Below are positions 1-7,759 of a stretch of 54,232 nucleotides of DNA, in pieces. The position numbers were made by a program, and so were the translations under genes. Position 1 is the first letter of the stretch; the number at the start of each line of letters is the position of its first letter. A model generated the notes under the pieces. The model was not told the DNA's origin. It saw nothing but the letters and a program-made list of their open reading frames with translations, and searched no databases. Source of the DNA: Acidithiobacillus ferrivorans (GTDB taxonomy: Bacteria > Pseudomonadota > Gammaproteobacteria > Acidithiobacillales > Acidithiobacillaceae); contig DYJM01000004.1 of assembly GCA_020723125.1 (NCBI GenBank), forward strand, positions 1-54,232, given 5' to 3'.

Positions 1-65
1 GATCATTCCGAGCAACGCATACACTGCACTCCATAGCGTTTGATCCAGGCCTCCAACAAAATAAT

Positions 66-1046
66 CTAACCATTGGGCGCAAAAGCGTCAAAATGGATCT
101 GTGCATGGGGCACTCCATGAGAACGCAAGAGATCAATAGCCGCTTCTATCATGCCGGGTCCGCCACACAGATACACTTCATGATCCTGCCAGTGGCCGTT
201 GGCTGCCACCGTGGGCAGAAGACGGCGGGCACCTTTCCACTGCGTATCTTCGCCATCGGAAATGGTGGGTGTAAAAGTGAAATGGGCATACTGTCCGGCC
301 CATTGCTGCAAGGTTTCCAGATGATAAAAATCCCGCTGTTTTTTGGCGCCGTAAAAAAGATGAATCGGGCGGGTTTGCCCAATGTGCATACTTTCCTGAA
401 TGATGGCTTCAATGGGTGCCAACCCTGTTCCTGCGGCAATACAAAGCAAGGGCCGCGTATTATCCTGGAGGGCGAAGTCCCCTTGTGGCGGTCCGAGCGT
501 GATTGCGTCGCCGCATTGAGCCTGGTAGAAAAGCCAGCGACTGAACAGACCACCCGGAAGTTCGCGGATATGAAAAACCAACTCGCCCCGGTCCTGTGGA
601 GGGGTGGCCATGGAGTAAGAACGCCATTGATCTTCTTGTCCCGGCACGGCCATTCGTGCATATTGCCCGCTTCGATATGGATAGGGTTTTTCCGGCCGTA
701 AGCGCAGTTCCAGCACATTCCAGGCCAGTTTGCTCAACCCCACGATTTCAGCATTCCAGATGTCCCCGGAAATCACTTCAGCTCGCAGCCGCAGATTGCT
801 GCGCGGATAAAGCTTGCACAAAATGGCCATGCCCGCAGCGCGCTCTGTGGGTAACAAAAGCAGGGGCATGAAGGGTCCCTGCTCACTCTCTCCGGACAGG
901 ATGGTGCCCTTGCAATCTCCGCAGGAACCGCTGGCGCATCCATGTTTAATGGCCACATGATGGGCTTTTGCTGCTTCGACAATATTCTGGTTTTCATCCG
1001 CCTTGAAGCGGACACCGGAGGGCTCCAGACAAATTTCGTATTCCAT
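66..1046 (-). CDS. 2Fe-2S ferredoxin-type NAD(P)H/FAD oxidoreductase
   Basis: The 326-residue protein joins an N-terminal plant-type [2Fe-2S] ferredoxin domain (about 1-90; Cys37, Cys42, Cys45 and Cys77) to a ferredoxin-reductase module. The module shows the FAD signature RSYS at 142-145, a nucleotide-binding GTGLAP at 206-211 and CGGPGM near the C-terminus. This is the architecture of oxygenase reductases and CDP-6-deoxyglucoseen reductase-like proteins, which pass electrons from NAD(P)H through FAD to the cluster. GAGGTGAC lies 5-12 bases before the ATG. It lies 59 bases behind a globin gene on the same strand, so I infer it reduces that globin. The exact partner is not proven, and an oxygenase elsewhere in the genome is possible. 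Confidence 0.88.
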   Translation of the reverse strand: MEYEICLEPSGVRFKADENQNIVEAAKAHHVAIKHGCASGSCGDCKGTILSGESEQGPFMPLLLLPTERAAGMAILCKLYPRSNLRLRAEVISGDIWNAEIVGLSKLAWNVLELRLRPEKPYPYRSGQYARMAVPGQEDQWRSYSMATPPQDRGELVFHIRELPGGLFSRWLFYQAQCGDAITLGPPQGDFALQDNTRPLLCIAAGTGLAPIEAIIQESMHIGQTRPIHLFYGAKKQRDFYHLETLQQWAGQYAHFTFTPTISDGEDTQWKGARRLLPTVAANGHWQDHEVYLCGGPGMIEAAIDLLRSHGVPHAQIHFDAFAPNG

Positions 1047-1063
1047 GGCGTCACCTCATCAGC

Positions 1064-1092
1064 GTGGCGCAGCGGAAATCTCCCTGCGCCAC
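1064..1092 (-). other. Intercistronic hairpin between globin and reductase
   Basis: A perfect 9-base inverted repeat (GTGGCGCAG at 1064-1072, CTGCGCCAC at 1084-1092) with an 11-base loop fills most of the 59-base gap. No T-run follows on the minus strand, so it does not look like a terminator. An mRNA stability or processing element that sets the ratio of the two proteins is plausible. Confidence 0.55.
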
Positions 1093-1105
1093 CGGTATGT
1101 CTGAA

Positions 1106-1567
1106 TCACACAGCAGGAGGAACGTCGTCGATGGTAACCGGGACAAAACGGGAAGGAGCCATCGCTTCATAGGCGGCTTCAATACAGACCGTGGAAGCGA
1201 GGTTATAGGCCTCAATCCAGGATTCTGCCATTTCCTGAGTCCAGGCAGCGCCCAGAAAATGTTTCAGGGTATTGAGCAGGCTTTTACCGACGATGGGATA
1301 ATGTTCCGGACGCGTATCATATTTGATGTGTGAAATGCCCAGTTCCTTCAGATAAGGGACCAACACTTCCAGATTGTCGATAGTGGTCGCAATCAGAATG
1401 ACCGAATTGAAAAGCCGTATACGTTGTTCGGTCATGTCTCCCGGAAACATTTTCCGGACTTCCGGAAAATGCGTAAACATATAGTCATAAAAATGCTCGG
1501 CAACCTGAACACCCAGGTCTTTCACGGCTGCACCACTGGATTGGATCAGTTGAATATTGATGCTCAT
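1106..1567 (-). CDS. Single-domain haemoglobin (flavohaemoglobin/VHb-type globin)
   Basis: The 153-residue protein is a classical bacterial globin. Alignment by eye to E. coli Hmp and Vitreoscilla VHb places B10 at Tyr27 (HFYDYMF), E7 at Gln48 and the proximal F8 histidine at His80. The Tyr/Gln distal pair is typical of NO-dioxygenating or O2-binding members. It ends after the globin fold, with no fused reductase. Shine-Dalgarno AGGAG is weakly seen (taggagtcatcccta) before the ATG. The next gene is a 2Fe-2S/FAD/NAD(P)H reductase, so together they could act as a two-gene flavohaemoglobin. A sequence matching an FNR-type site lies upstream. It is related to, but clearly different from, the globin at 43645. 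Confidence 0.92.
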   Translation of the reverse strand: MSINIQLIQSSGAAVKDLGVQVAEHFYDYMFTHFPEVRKMFPGDMTEQRIRLFNSVILIATTIDNLEVLVPYLKELGISHIKYDTRPEHYPIVGKSLLNTLKHFLGAAWTQEMAESWIEAYNLASTVCIEAAYEAMAPSRFVPVTIDDVPPAV

Positions 1568-1656
1568 TAGGGATGACTCCTATATGTGTATTCGGTGGAT
1601 AGGCTGCGTAACACAGCCAGCGTTTCGGAGAATAAGGATTGGTTAATGGAATTTCC

Positions 1657-1670
1657 TTGATTTCGGTCAA
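1657..1670 (-). promoter_or_regulatory. FNR/DNR-type box upstream of globin operon
   Basis: TTGAT-TTCG-GTCAA matches the FNR-family consensus TTGAT-N4-ATCAA at 9 of 10 defined bases. On the minus strand TATTCT at 1635-1630 is a plausible -10, giving a start near 1623. The box centre (1663.5) is then about 40.5 bases upstream, the standard class II activator position. Oxygen-sensing (FNR) and NO-sensing (DNR/NNR) proteins share this site, so which one binds cannot be told. Confidence 0.6.
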
Positions 1671-1688
1671 GTTTACGAATGTTCCGCT

Positions 1689-2861
1689 TTAGCTGTTCTG
1701 GCGAATGATGACCTCCGCCCGCTGTTGAGCCCGCAGCAGTTCAGTGCGATATACCGTGCTTTCATAACCTTGGGTCGGGGTGGTGGTCAGGGGCTGGAGT
1801 ACGGAATGTTTTTGTCCGGGTTTCCAGTGCAGTTCTGCAATCATGGAGAGCCCCGGACGCAAGGGGTGATCCGCCAGTTCCTTGGCAGGTATGGCAATAC
1901 GTACCGGCACGCGTTCCACAATATGAATGTAATTTCCGGTGGCATTCTCGGGGGGCAGAATGCTGAATGCACTGCCGGCACCGGGAAGCAAACCCAGAAC
2001 GGTGCCGTGATAGTGCAGCTGATGGCCGTAGTAATAGCTGGTCAACTGAACGGCCTGTCCGGGGCGGACATGGCGCATGGCCGTTTCCTTGATGTTGGCC
2101 ACCACCCATAAGTCATTGAGCGGCACTACGGAAAACAATGGCTGACCGTTATGCACCTTTAATCCGGGGTAAGCAGCACGTTGCGCGATATAACCCGATA
2201 TGGGGGCACGGATGAGCCGCCGTTGCCAGTTAATGTCGGCTTTTTCAAAAGCCGCAGCGGCCTGGCGAACCAGAGGATTGTCAGATACCGTGGTGCCCGC
2301 GACAATGGCTTGCGCCCCTCGTAATTTTGCCTGAATTTCTGCAACCTGTGCTGCTGCGGAAATGATTTCATTTTGCGTATTTTCAATGCGAATCATGGAA
2401 ACCGCCCCGCTGGGCAGAGACTGTTGGTAGCGGCTCAAATCCATTTTCAGTTTTTGCAGTTCAGCCATTTGGGCCTGAACGCTTTGTTGCAATGCCTGGA
2501 CCCGTGCAAAATCCTGGCGGACCTGTCTGACTGTTGCCGCCAGATGGGCACCGGCCTGTTCCATGGCCAGTCGGGTCTGCGAACCCTGAAGGATTGCCAG
2601 AATCTGGCCGGCGTGAACATATTCCGTATTCTCCACCAGCACCTGCTTGACGGTGCCTGCCGACAAACTATCTACCGGCGTGATGTTGCCGGTGACGTAA
2701 GCATCATTGGTTTCAATCCAGTACTGGCCCCGCAAAAACCACCAGAGGATTCCCAATCCAGCAGCAATGAGCACAATAACGGCAACCAGCAGCAACAGCC
2801 TGCGCCGCTGTTTTTCCGGTGAGGCGTTGTCAGGTGCAGAGGAGGATGGTGTTGTACTCAT
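1689..2861 (-). CDS. emrA: EmrA/HlyD-family membrane fusion protein
   Basis: The 390-residue periplasmic adaptor of a tripartite efflux pump. A short cytoplasmic N-terminus precedes one membrane helix (about 20-43). The family motif follows (TNDAYVTGNITPV, about 52-64), then a lipoyl half-motif, an alpha-helical hairpin rich in Gln/Ala (about 90-190), the second lipoyl half (RAPISGYIAQRA) and a beta-barrel domain. It would bridge the inner-membrane MFS pump and the outer-membrane channel encoded just upstream. The start codon overlaps the stop of the NodT-like gene (ATGA), so the genes are translationally coupled. The symbol follows family resemblance; the exported substrate is unknown. Confidence 0.88.
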   Translation of the reverse strand: MSTTPSSSAPDNASPEKQRRRLLLLVAVIVLIAAGLGILWWFLRGQYWIETNDAYVTGNITPVDSLSAGTVKQVLVENTEYVHAGQILAILQGSQTRLAMEQAGAHLAATVRQVRQDFARVQALQQSVQAQMAELQKLKMDLSRYQQSLPSGAVSMIRIENTQNEIISAAAQVAEIQAKLRGAQAIVAGTTVSDNPLVRQAAAAFEKADINWQRRLIRAPISGYIAQRAAYPGLKVHNGQPLFSVVPLNDLWVVANIKETAMRHVRPGQAVQLTSYYYGHQLHYHGTVLGLLPGAGSAFSILPPENATGNYIHIVERVPVRIAIPAKELADHPLRPGLSMIAELHWKPGQKHSVLQPLTTTPTQGYESTVYRTELLRAQQRAEVIIRQNS

Positions 2862-4291
2862 GCTGGTTTTTTCTCCGCCGTATATCCGCCCCCCAGGGCA
2901 ACATTGAGCAGCACCCAGGATTGCGCATTGCGTATTTGCAAAGTGATTTGCTGGTTTTGCAGGTTGATTTCCTGAATCTGGCTGCGATAAACGCTTATCT
3001 TATTGGTGGTTCCCGATTGAAAAGCGGCCGTAGCCAGTGCGCTATCCTGGCTGGCGGCCTTGCTCATCCGGGTCTGTTCCTGTATCTGCTGACGATATTT
3101 TTGCCAGGCGGCCAAATGCCCGGCAATTTCACGCACCGCGCGGAGAATGGTATGGCGATAATGATCTTGTGCGGCCAGATAGAAGGCATTTTGCGCTTTG
3201 AGACGGGCACGGAGCTTTCCGCCTTCGAAAATGGGCAGGGATACCACCGGAGCAATGGCATGGGCCAGATTTCCGGGGCTGAATAAATCTCCCAGATCAA
3301 TACTGTTCCAACCGGCAAACAGGGCAATATTGACATCAGGGTAAAAAGCCGCGCGGGCAGCGCCGACCTGTTGCGCAGCGACTTCTATTTCCCAGCGTGC
3401 AGCGACCATATCAGGACGATGGCTGATCAGACGCAGAGGTAATTGACGGGGGATATTTATGGCGGAGAAATCCGGTAACGGTTCTACGCCAATATTCCGT
3501 CCCCAATCGGGTCCCTGCCCGGCCAAGGCGGCCAGGATGTAGCGCTGTTGCGCAATGGCTGCCCGCAGTTGGGCGACTGACTGCCGCGCACTGCCATAAG
3601 TTTCTGTCTGCGCATACATCAGCCGGGCATTGTTCAGACCATCCTGCCAACGTTGTTTTTCCAGTTGCAACAAGGATTTTTGCAGGTTTTCCAGATGCTC
3701 CGCCAGATGCAGTTGCTCTGTCTCGCCCGCCAGCAGAAAATAATGCCAAGCCAGTTGTTTCTCCAACTGTAATTTTGCCTCGGCATAATCCGCCTGATGA
3801 ACGCGTACTTGCCCTAAAGCTGCACGAACCTGATCACTGTCGCGCCCCCACAAGTCCAGATGATAACGGAGTTCCAGCGGGTTGATTTCGGTATAGGTAA
3901 AGCTTTTGCCGTTGGCCTGAAGGTGCAAACCATTCTGCGAAAAATGCTCCTGGGTGAGGGCCGCTCCCGCCGAAACTTGTGGGAGGAGGGCGGCCTGTTG
4001 TTCTGCAGTCATGGCTTTGGCGGCCAGAATACGGGTACTGGCAAGCTGCAGCGATGGGTTTTTGCGAAGGGCTACCTGAATCAGATGGTCAAGAGCAGGT
4101 ATGTGCGCCGCTTTCCACCACTGCTGTGCAGGCCATGGACCCGCCCTGATGCCATAGTGATGATCGGCCCGTGCCAGGGTCTGCTGAATTTGAGGGCTAT
4201 GGGCGAGATGTGCACCGGGAAGATGCCCAGGCAGGCGCGCACAGGCCGCAAGCAGTAACAATGGTAGCAGCAGAACAATGGATTTTTTCAT
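2858..4291 (-). CDS. NodT-type outer-membrane efflux lipoprotein
   Basis: I place the start at 4291, where ATG overlaps the TGA of the MFS gene (TGATG). The longer frame upstream lacks sense, while this start gives a clean lipoprotein signal: MKKS, a Leu-rich core and lipobox LAAC with Cys17. The 477-residue product shows OEP/TolC family features: NPSLQLASTRI near the N-terminus, long Gln/Ala-rich helices and the repeat signature RPDMVAARWEIEVAAQQVGAARAAFYPDV. It forms the outer-membrane channel of the pump made with the flanking MFS and EmrA-type proteins. Several family members carry out drug or organic acid efflux; the substrate is not deducible here. Confidence 0.88.
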   Translation of the reverse strand: MKKSIVLLLPLLLLAACARLPGHLPGAHLAHSPQIQQTLARADHHYGIRAGPWPAQQWWKAAHIPALDHLIQVALRKNPSLQLASTRILAAKAMTAEQQAALLPQVSAGAALTQEHFSQNGLHLQANGKSFTYTEINPLELRYHLDLWGRDSDQVRAALGQVRVHQADYAEAKLQLEKQLAWHYFLLAGETEQLHLAEHLENLQKSLLQLEKQRWQDGLNNARLMYAQTETYGSARQSVAQLRAAIAQQRYILAALAGQGPDWGRNIGVEPLPDFSAINIPRQLPLRLISHRPDMVAARWEIEVAAQQVGAARAAFYPDVNIALFAGWNSIDLGDLFSPGNLAHAIAPVVSLPIFEGGKLRARLKAQNAFYLAAQDHYRHTILRAVREIAGHLAAWQKYRQQIQEQTRMSKAASQDSALATAAFQSGTTNKISVYRSQIQEINLQNQQITLQIRNAQSWVLLNVALGGGYTAEKKPA

Positions 4292-5832
4292 CAGAGATCC
4301 ACCAGTTCTTCTATGGCGCGGCGTACCCGAATATCCGGTTCTGTGTAAACCACCGGTTTGCTGAACAGCATGAGACCCGCGCCGAGCAGGAATCCCCATG
4401 CAGCTATATAAAATATTTCGTTGAAGGCGAGCATGGCTGCCTGATGCGCAATGTAGTGGGCAGTGCGGATAGTGCTCACCGAGGGATTGAGTGTATAAAT
4501 CGTCGGACGATTACCTTCGGCAAGAAAATGCGCATGCAGAATCATTCTCCGGTCGAAAAGTGTGGCAATAAGGGGGATGCCCATAGCCTGTCCACAGAGC
4601 CGCAATACATTCAAAAAGGCGGTACCACGCATTTCGGCAGGGCCGGATAATCCGGACAAGGCAATGGCGATGATGGATGGAAATAAACTTCCCAGAAATA
4701 TTCCTACAAAAGCTTGTGGCCACAGTAATTCGCTGAAAGAGGCCGGATGATTGTAGGAGGAAACCCAAAAACTGGCGGCCGCAAATCCCAATAAGGAGAA
4801 AATAGCCAGGATACGTGCATCCAGATGATTGAGCAGGCGCTGGGTCAAGATAAAACTGATTTTCGAAAAAATCGCCATGGGTAATATCAACAGACCGACC
4901 ATCCACGCGCTGTAGCCCATGACCAATTGAAATCCCACCACATAAATGGCGATGCTGCCTTGAAAAAACAGGGCGGTGAAAAACAGGACCATACTTCCGA
5001 TCATGAAGTTACGTCGTTTCAGGAGGGTGAGATCGAGTAAGGGGTGCGTGCTAAACCATTCCCAAATCCCGAAAAAAATCAGTGTGATCAGGCTGATGCT
5101 GCCGAGAAGAATAATAGTCTGGGAGCGCCACCAACTGATGACTTCCCCGGCATTAAGGGCTGACTCCAAAGTGGCCAGGGCAATCAGCAGCATGAGCAGA
5201 CCCGGCCAGTCCAGAGGGGGATGGCGATGCTCCATTTCCCGTCCGAATAACAAGATCATAATGATGACAGCCACGCCGATGGCAATGGGTATATTCAGGT
5301 AAAACAGCCAGCGCCAACCGATACTGTCGGTAATCCAACCGCCGATAACCGGCCCCAGAGTAAACGGGGTGAGGGCAGCGACTCCCCACAGCCCCAAGCC
5401 AATATTACGGCGATGTGCCTGGTAATGGCGCAGGATAAGCTGCAAGGAGACCGGGATGGTCAATCCCCCCGAAAATCCCTGGAGCATACGGGCACTGAGA
5501 AAAGCATCATAATGACTGGTTTGCGCGCAGATGGCCGAAGCCAGGGCGAACGCCAAAAAGGCCCCTGCCAAAACCCGCATTTCCCCCCAACGTTGCAAAA
5601 ACCAGGGAGAAGTCGGAAAGGCCATGGCCATGGCCAGAAAAAAATCTGCCTGGGTCCAATCCGCAAAATCCGGGTTGACGCCCAAACTGCCGGCAACATG
5701 GGGTATCATGGGCAGATAGGCGCCAGTGTTGAACAACACCAGAAAATGTCCGATCCCAATCACCAGGTTCAGCAGCAATACCATGCCGGTGCTGAGTGGG
5801 GAAACTGCCGGAGCATTGTGTGAAAAAGCCAT
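4291..5832 (-). CDS. emrB: DHA2-family (EmrB/QacA-type) MFS efflux pump
   Basis: The 513-residue protein is strongly hydrophobic, with about 14 predicted membrane segments. The loop between helices 2 and 3 (QRWGEMRVLAGAF) resembles MFS motif A. GPVIGGWITDSIGWRWLFYLNIPIA is the drug-antiporter motif C region of DHA2 transporters. It would use proton motive force to expel a hydrophobic compound through the partners encoded downstream. It is the first gene of a three-gene coupled operon, an order (pump, channel, adaptor) that differs from E. coli emrAB. The divergent LysR gene and a palindromic site in the shared 109-base gap suggest LysR control. Confidence 0.88.
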   Translation of the reverse strand: MAFSHNAPAVSPLSTGMVLLLNLVIGIGHFLVLFNTGAYLPMIPHVAGSLGVNPDFADWTQADFFLAMAMAFPTSPWFLQRWGEMRVLAGAFLAFALASAICAQTSHYDAFLSARMLQGFSGGLTIPVSLQLILRHYQAHRRNIGLGLWGVAALTPFTLGPVIGGWITDSIGWRWLFYLNIPIAIGVAVIIMILLFGREMEHRHPPLDWPGLLMLLIALATLESALNAGEVISWWRSQTIILLGSISLITLIFFGIWEWFSTHPLLDLTLLKRRNFMIGSMVLFFTALFFQGSIAIYVVGFQLVMGYSAWMVGLLILPMAIFSKISFILTQRLLNHLDARILAIFSLLGFAAASFWVSSYNHPASFSELLWPQAFVGIFLGSLFPSIIAIALSGLSGPAEMRGTAFLNVLRLCGQAMGIPLIATLFDRRMILHAHFLAEGNRPTIYTLNPSVSTIRTAHYIAHQAAMLAFNEIFYIAAWGFLLGAGLMLFSKPVVYTEPDIRVRRAIEELVDL

Positions 5833-5910
5833 GAATGGGAAACCGCTTCTATGCTGATGAACTAAACGCGCCGATCATGCGGGGCATGAATACATAGGTC
5901 AAATTGGTAA

Positions 5911-5927
5911 TATAGATATAATCTATA
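5911..5927. promoter_or_regulatory. LysR-type operator palindrome
   Basis: TATAGAT-ATA-ATCTATA is a 7-base-arm perfect inverted repeat in the divergent emrB/lysR gap. It contains the T-N11-A core expected of LysR-family binding sites. A second palindrome, ATATCGATAT at 5932-5941, abuts the lysR start codon. Their position suggests autoregulation of the regulator together with control of the efflux operon. Confidence 0.55.
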
Positions 5928-5941
5928 GGGCATATCGATAT

Positions 5942-6886
5942 ATGGACACAGAACTTTTATTAACCTTTCTGACCGTGGCCAAAAGTGGCGGGATCAGTGC
6001 AGCAGCGCGCATACTTCATCGTAGCCAGCCGGCCGTCACGGAACGACTGCAGAAATTGAGCCAGATGGTCGGAGAACCCTTGACGATGCGTCATGGTCGC
6101 GGCATTCAACTGACCCCCGCCGGTGAGGCGCTTCTGACGACCGCCCAACGTATGCGTGAAGTCATCGACGAATTCGAGGATATAATCTTACGTCGCCAAC
6201 GCCTGCAAAGTGGGGTTTTACGCATTGCGGCGACTAATACCGTAGCCAACTATTTTTTACCGGAACGCCTGGTTGCTTTTCAGCAGCAATTTCCTGATGT
6301 AGAAATTCAGTTGCGCGGAGGGGTTATTGACTGGGAAAGCATTGCTTTGTCTGACTGGGATTTATTCTTTCTGGAAGGTGGTCTGGATCTGGAAGGCTTG
6401 CCTTCCTATTACGCCGTAACACCCTGGCTGGATGATGAAATCATGACGATATTTCCAGAAGGACACGCTTTGTTGCAACGCGATGTTCTGAATCTGGAAG
6501 ATCTGATGGCCTACCCTCTGATCTGGCGCGAATCGGGTTCCGGAATCCGCCGCTCCGTCGAAAAAGTTTTTCGGGATGCCGGGTTGAACCCCAGACAGTC
6601 TATTGAAGTGTCGGGTGTTGAGGCGGTTGGCGCTGCTGTGGATGCCGGGCTGGGTATCGGTTTTGTGACTGCCGCCGCCTTGCTCTGCCGAAAAGACTGG
6701 CGCGTACAGGCGCGGCGTCTGCCAGCGCCGCGTGGCATCCAGTGGACTTTATATATGGCCAGACCACAACCCGCCTATCAGTCTCACACCATACGCGCTT
6801 TTTTGGAATTTCTGGAAACCGCTGCGCCAGGACTTCCGTTGACAGGCCGATATGTGATCAATCCAGACGCTGAAATTCACCCATAA
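5942..6886 (+). CDS. LysR-family transcriptional regulator
   Basis: The 314-residue protein has an N-terminal winged helix-turn-helix (about 1-60; LLTFLTVAKSGGISAAARILHRSQPAVTERLQKLSQ) and a substrate-binding effector domain (about 90-295). Such proteins usually activate a divergent target when a small ligand binds the effector domain, and repress their own gene. The divergent target here is the tripartite efflux operon starting at 5832. The effector may therefore be the exported compound, which is inference. A large inverted repeat begins six bases after its stop codon. Confidence 0.92.
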   Translation: MDTELLLTFLTVAKSGGISAAARILHRSQPAVTERLQKLSQMVGEPLTMRHGRGIQLTPAGEALLTTAQRMREVIDEFEDIILRRQRLQSGVLRIAATNTVANYFLPERLVAFQQQFPDVEIQLRGGVIDWESIALSDWDLFFLEGGLDLEGLPSYYAVTPWLDDEIMTIFPEGHALLQRDVLNLEDLMAYPLIWRESGSGIRRSVEKVFRDAGLNPRQSIEVSGVEAVGAAVDAGLGIGFVTAAALLCRKDWRVQARRLPAPRGIQWTLYMARPQPAYQSHTIRAFLEFLETAAPGLPLTGRYVINPDAEIHP

Positions 6887-6891
6887 CCCTA

Positions 6892-7082
6892 AAAACGGCA
6901 GTTGCTATGGGTGCTTTGCAGCGACTTTTGTTTCGAGCCGTTGTTGTTCTTGGCGAAATCCTGCGCCCGTCAGGAGAGCTGTTTGAGCCCGCAGGGCGAG
7001 TTCTCTCCTGACAGCAGGATGAGCCCTAGAACAACAGGCGAGGAACAACGGAGCAAAAAGCACCCATAGCAACTGCCGTTTT
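6892..7082. repeat. Nested long inverted repeat between convergent genes
   Basis: The outer arms 6892-6917 and 7057-7082 are perfect 26-base inverted copies. Inside are further perfect pairs: ATCCTGC 6958-6964 with GCAGGAT 7014-7020, and GTCAGGAGAG 6969-6978 with CTCTCCTGAC 7003-7012. Between these lies imperfect complementarity (CGTTGTTGTTC at about 6939-6949 against GAACAACG at 7043-7050). The whole 191-base unit could fold into one long stem. It sits between the convergent lysR and methyltransferase genes, and its right arm ends inside the methyltransferase stop codon. It carries no coding sequence. It may be a MITE-like element, or a bidirectional terminator derived from one. Confidence 0.8.
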
Positions 7083-7759
7083 CAGGATAACTGGTCACCG
7101 GTAAATTGCGAAGAGACACCACGATGGAGCACGAATACCAGCTCCTCAAAATGATTGGTATCCGCGGATCCTTCCTCCCGCAAGTCGATGGAAGACAGGT
7201 GCTGTACGGCCCAAGAGGGCTGGTAGAGTGCGCAGACTTCGGTCTCTGGTACGGCAAAGGGTGGGCCTTGCCGGGTTTCCTGAGGATAATCGAGGGTGAT
7301 GAGCAGGATCGGTGGCCGATGGGGAAGAATATCCCGTAATTTTGCGACGTAGGCGCGGCGCAATTCCGGGGGAAGGGCGATGAGTGCGGCGCGATCGTAC
7401 ACAGCGGCAATATCTTTCAATTCTGCACCGGTGAGGTCGAAAAAGTCTCCGCAAAAGATTTCGACAGGACCCGCCTGCCAGCGTTGAAAGGCACCCACGC
7501 TGTCCACTTGCGGATGCAGATGGTGTTCCTGAAAAAACTCCTGGACAGCAATGGGACTGAGTTCGACGCCGCGCACCCGATAGCCTTGCTGGACCAGCCA
7601 CAGCAGGTCCAGGCTCTTGCCACACAGGGGGACGAAAACTGTATCCTCTTGAGCGACTTGCAGACGATCCCAAAAGGCGGGAAGTCGTGGGTGAACATCT
7701 GGACGGTGGAAGCCGATGCGATGCTCCTGCCAGCGTTGCAGCCAATATTCCCGGTTCAT
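7082..7759 (-). CDS. tpm: Thiopurine S-methyltransferase family protein
   Basis: The 225-residue protein begins MNREYWLQRWQEHRIGFHRPDVHP, the typical N-terminus of bacterial TPMT. The start at 7759 overlaps the upstream stop (ATGA), which favours it over the ATG eight codons earlier. The SAM-binding region VFVPLCGKSLDLLWL is at about 42-56, and YDRAALIALPP follows. The family methylates thiopurines, selenite or tellurite species and other S/Se nucleophiles using SAM in the cytoplasm. Coupling to a HugZ-like FMN protein is unusual, and the biological substrate is unknown. The stop codon lies in the right arm of the long inverted repeat. Confidence 0.9.
   Translation of the reverse strand: MNREYWLQRWQEHRIGFHRPDVHPRLPAFWDRLQVAQEDTVFVPLCGKSLDLLWLVQQGYRVRGVELSPIAVQEFFQEHHLHPQVDSVGAFQRWQAGPVEIFCGDFFDLTGAELKDIAAVYDRAALIALPPELRRAYVAKLRDILPHRPPILLITLDYPQETRQGPPFAVPETEVCALYQPSWAVQHLSSIDLREEGSADTNHFEELVFVLHRGVSSQFTGDQLS

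Noticed and set aside
1-34. Start of another leftward gene at the window edge (MECSVC...)
   Set aside because: Only 11 codons are visible and the ribosome site spacing is poor.
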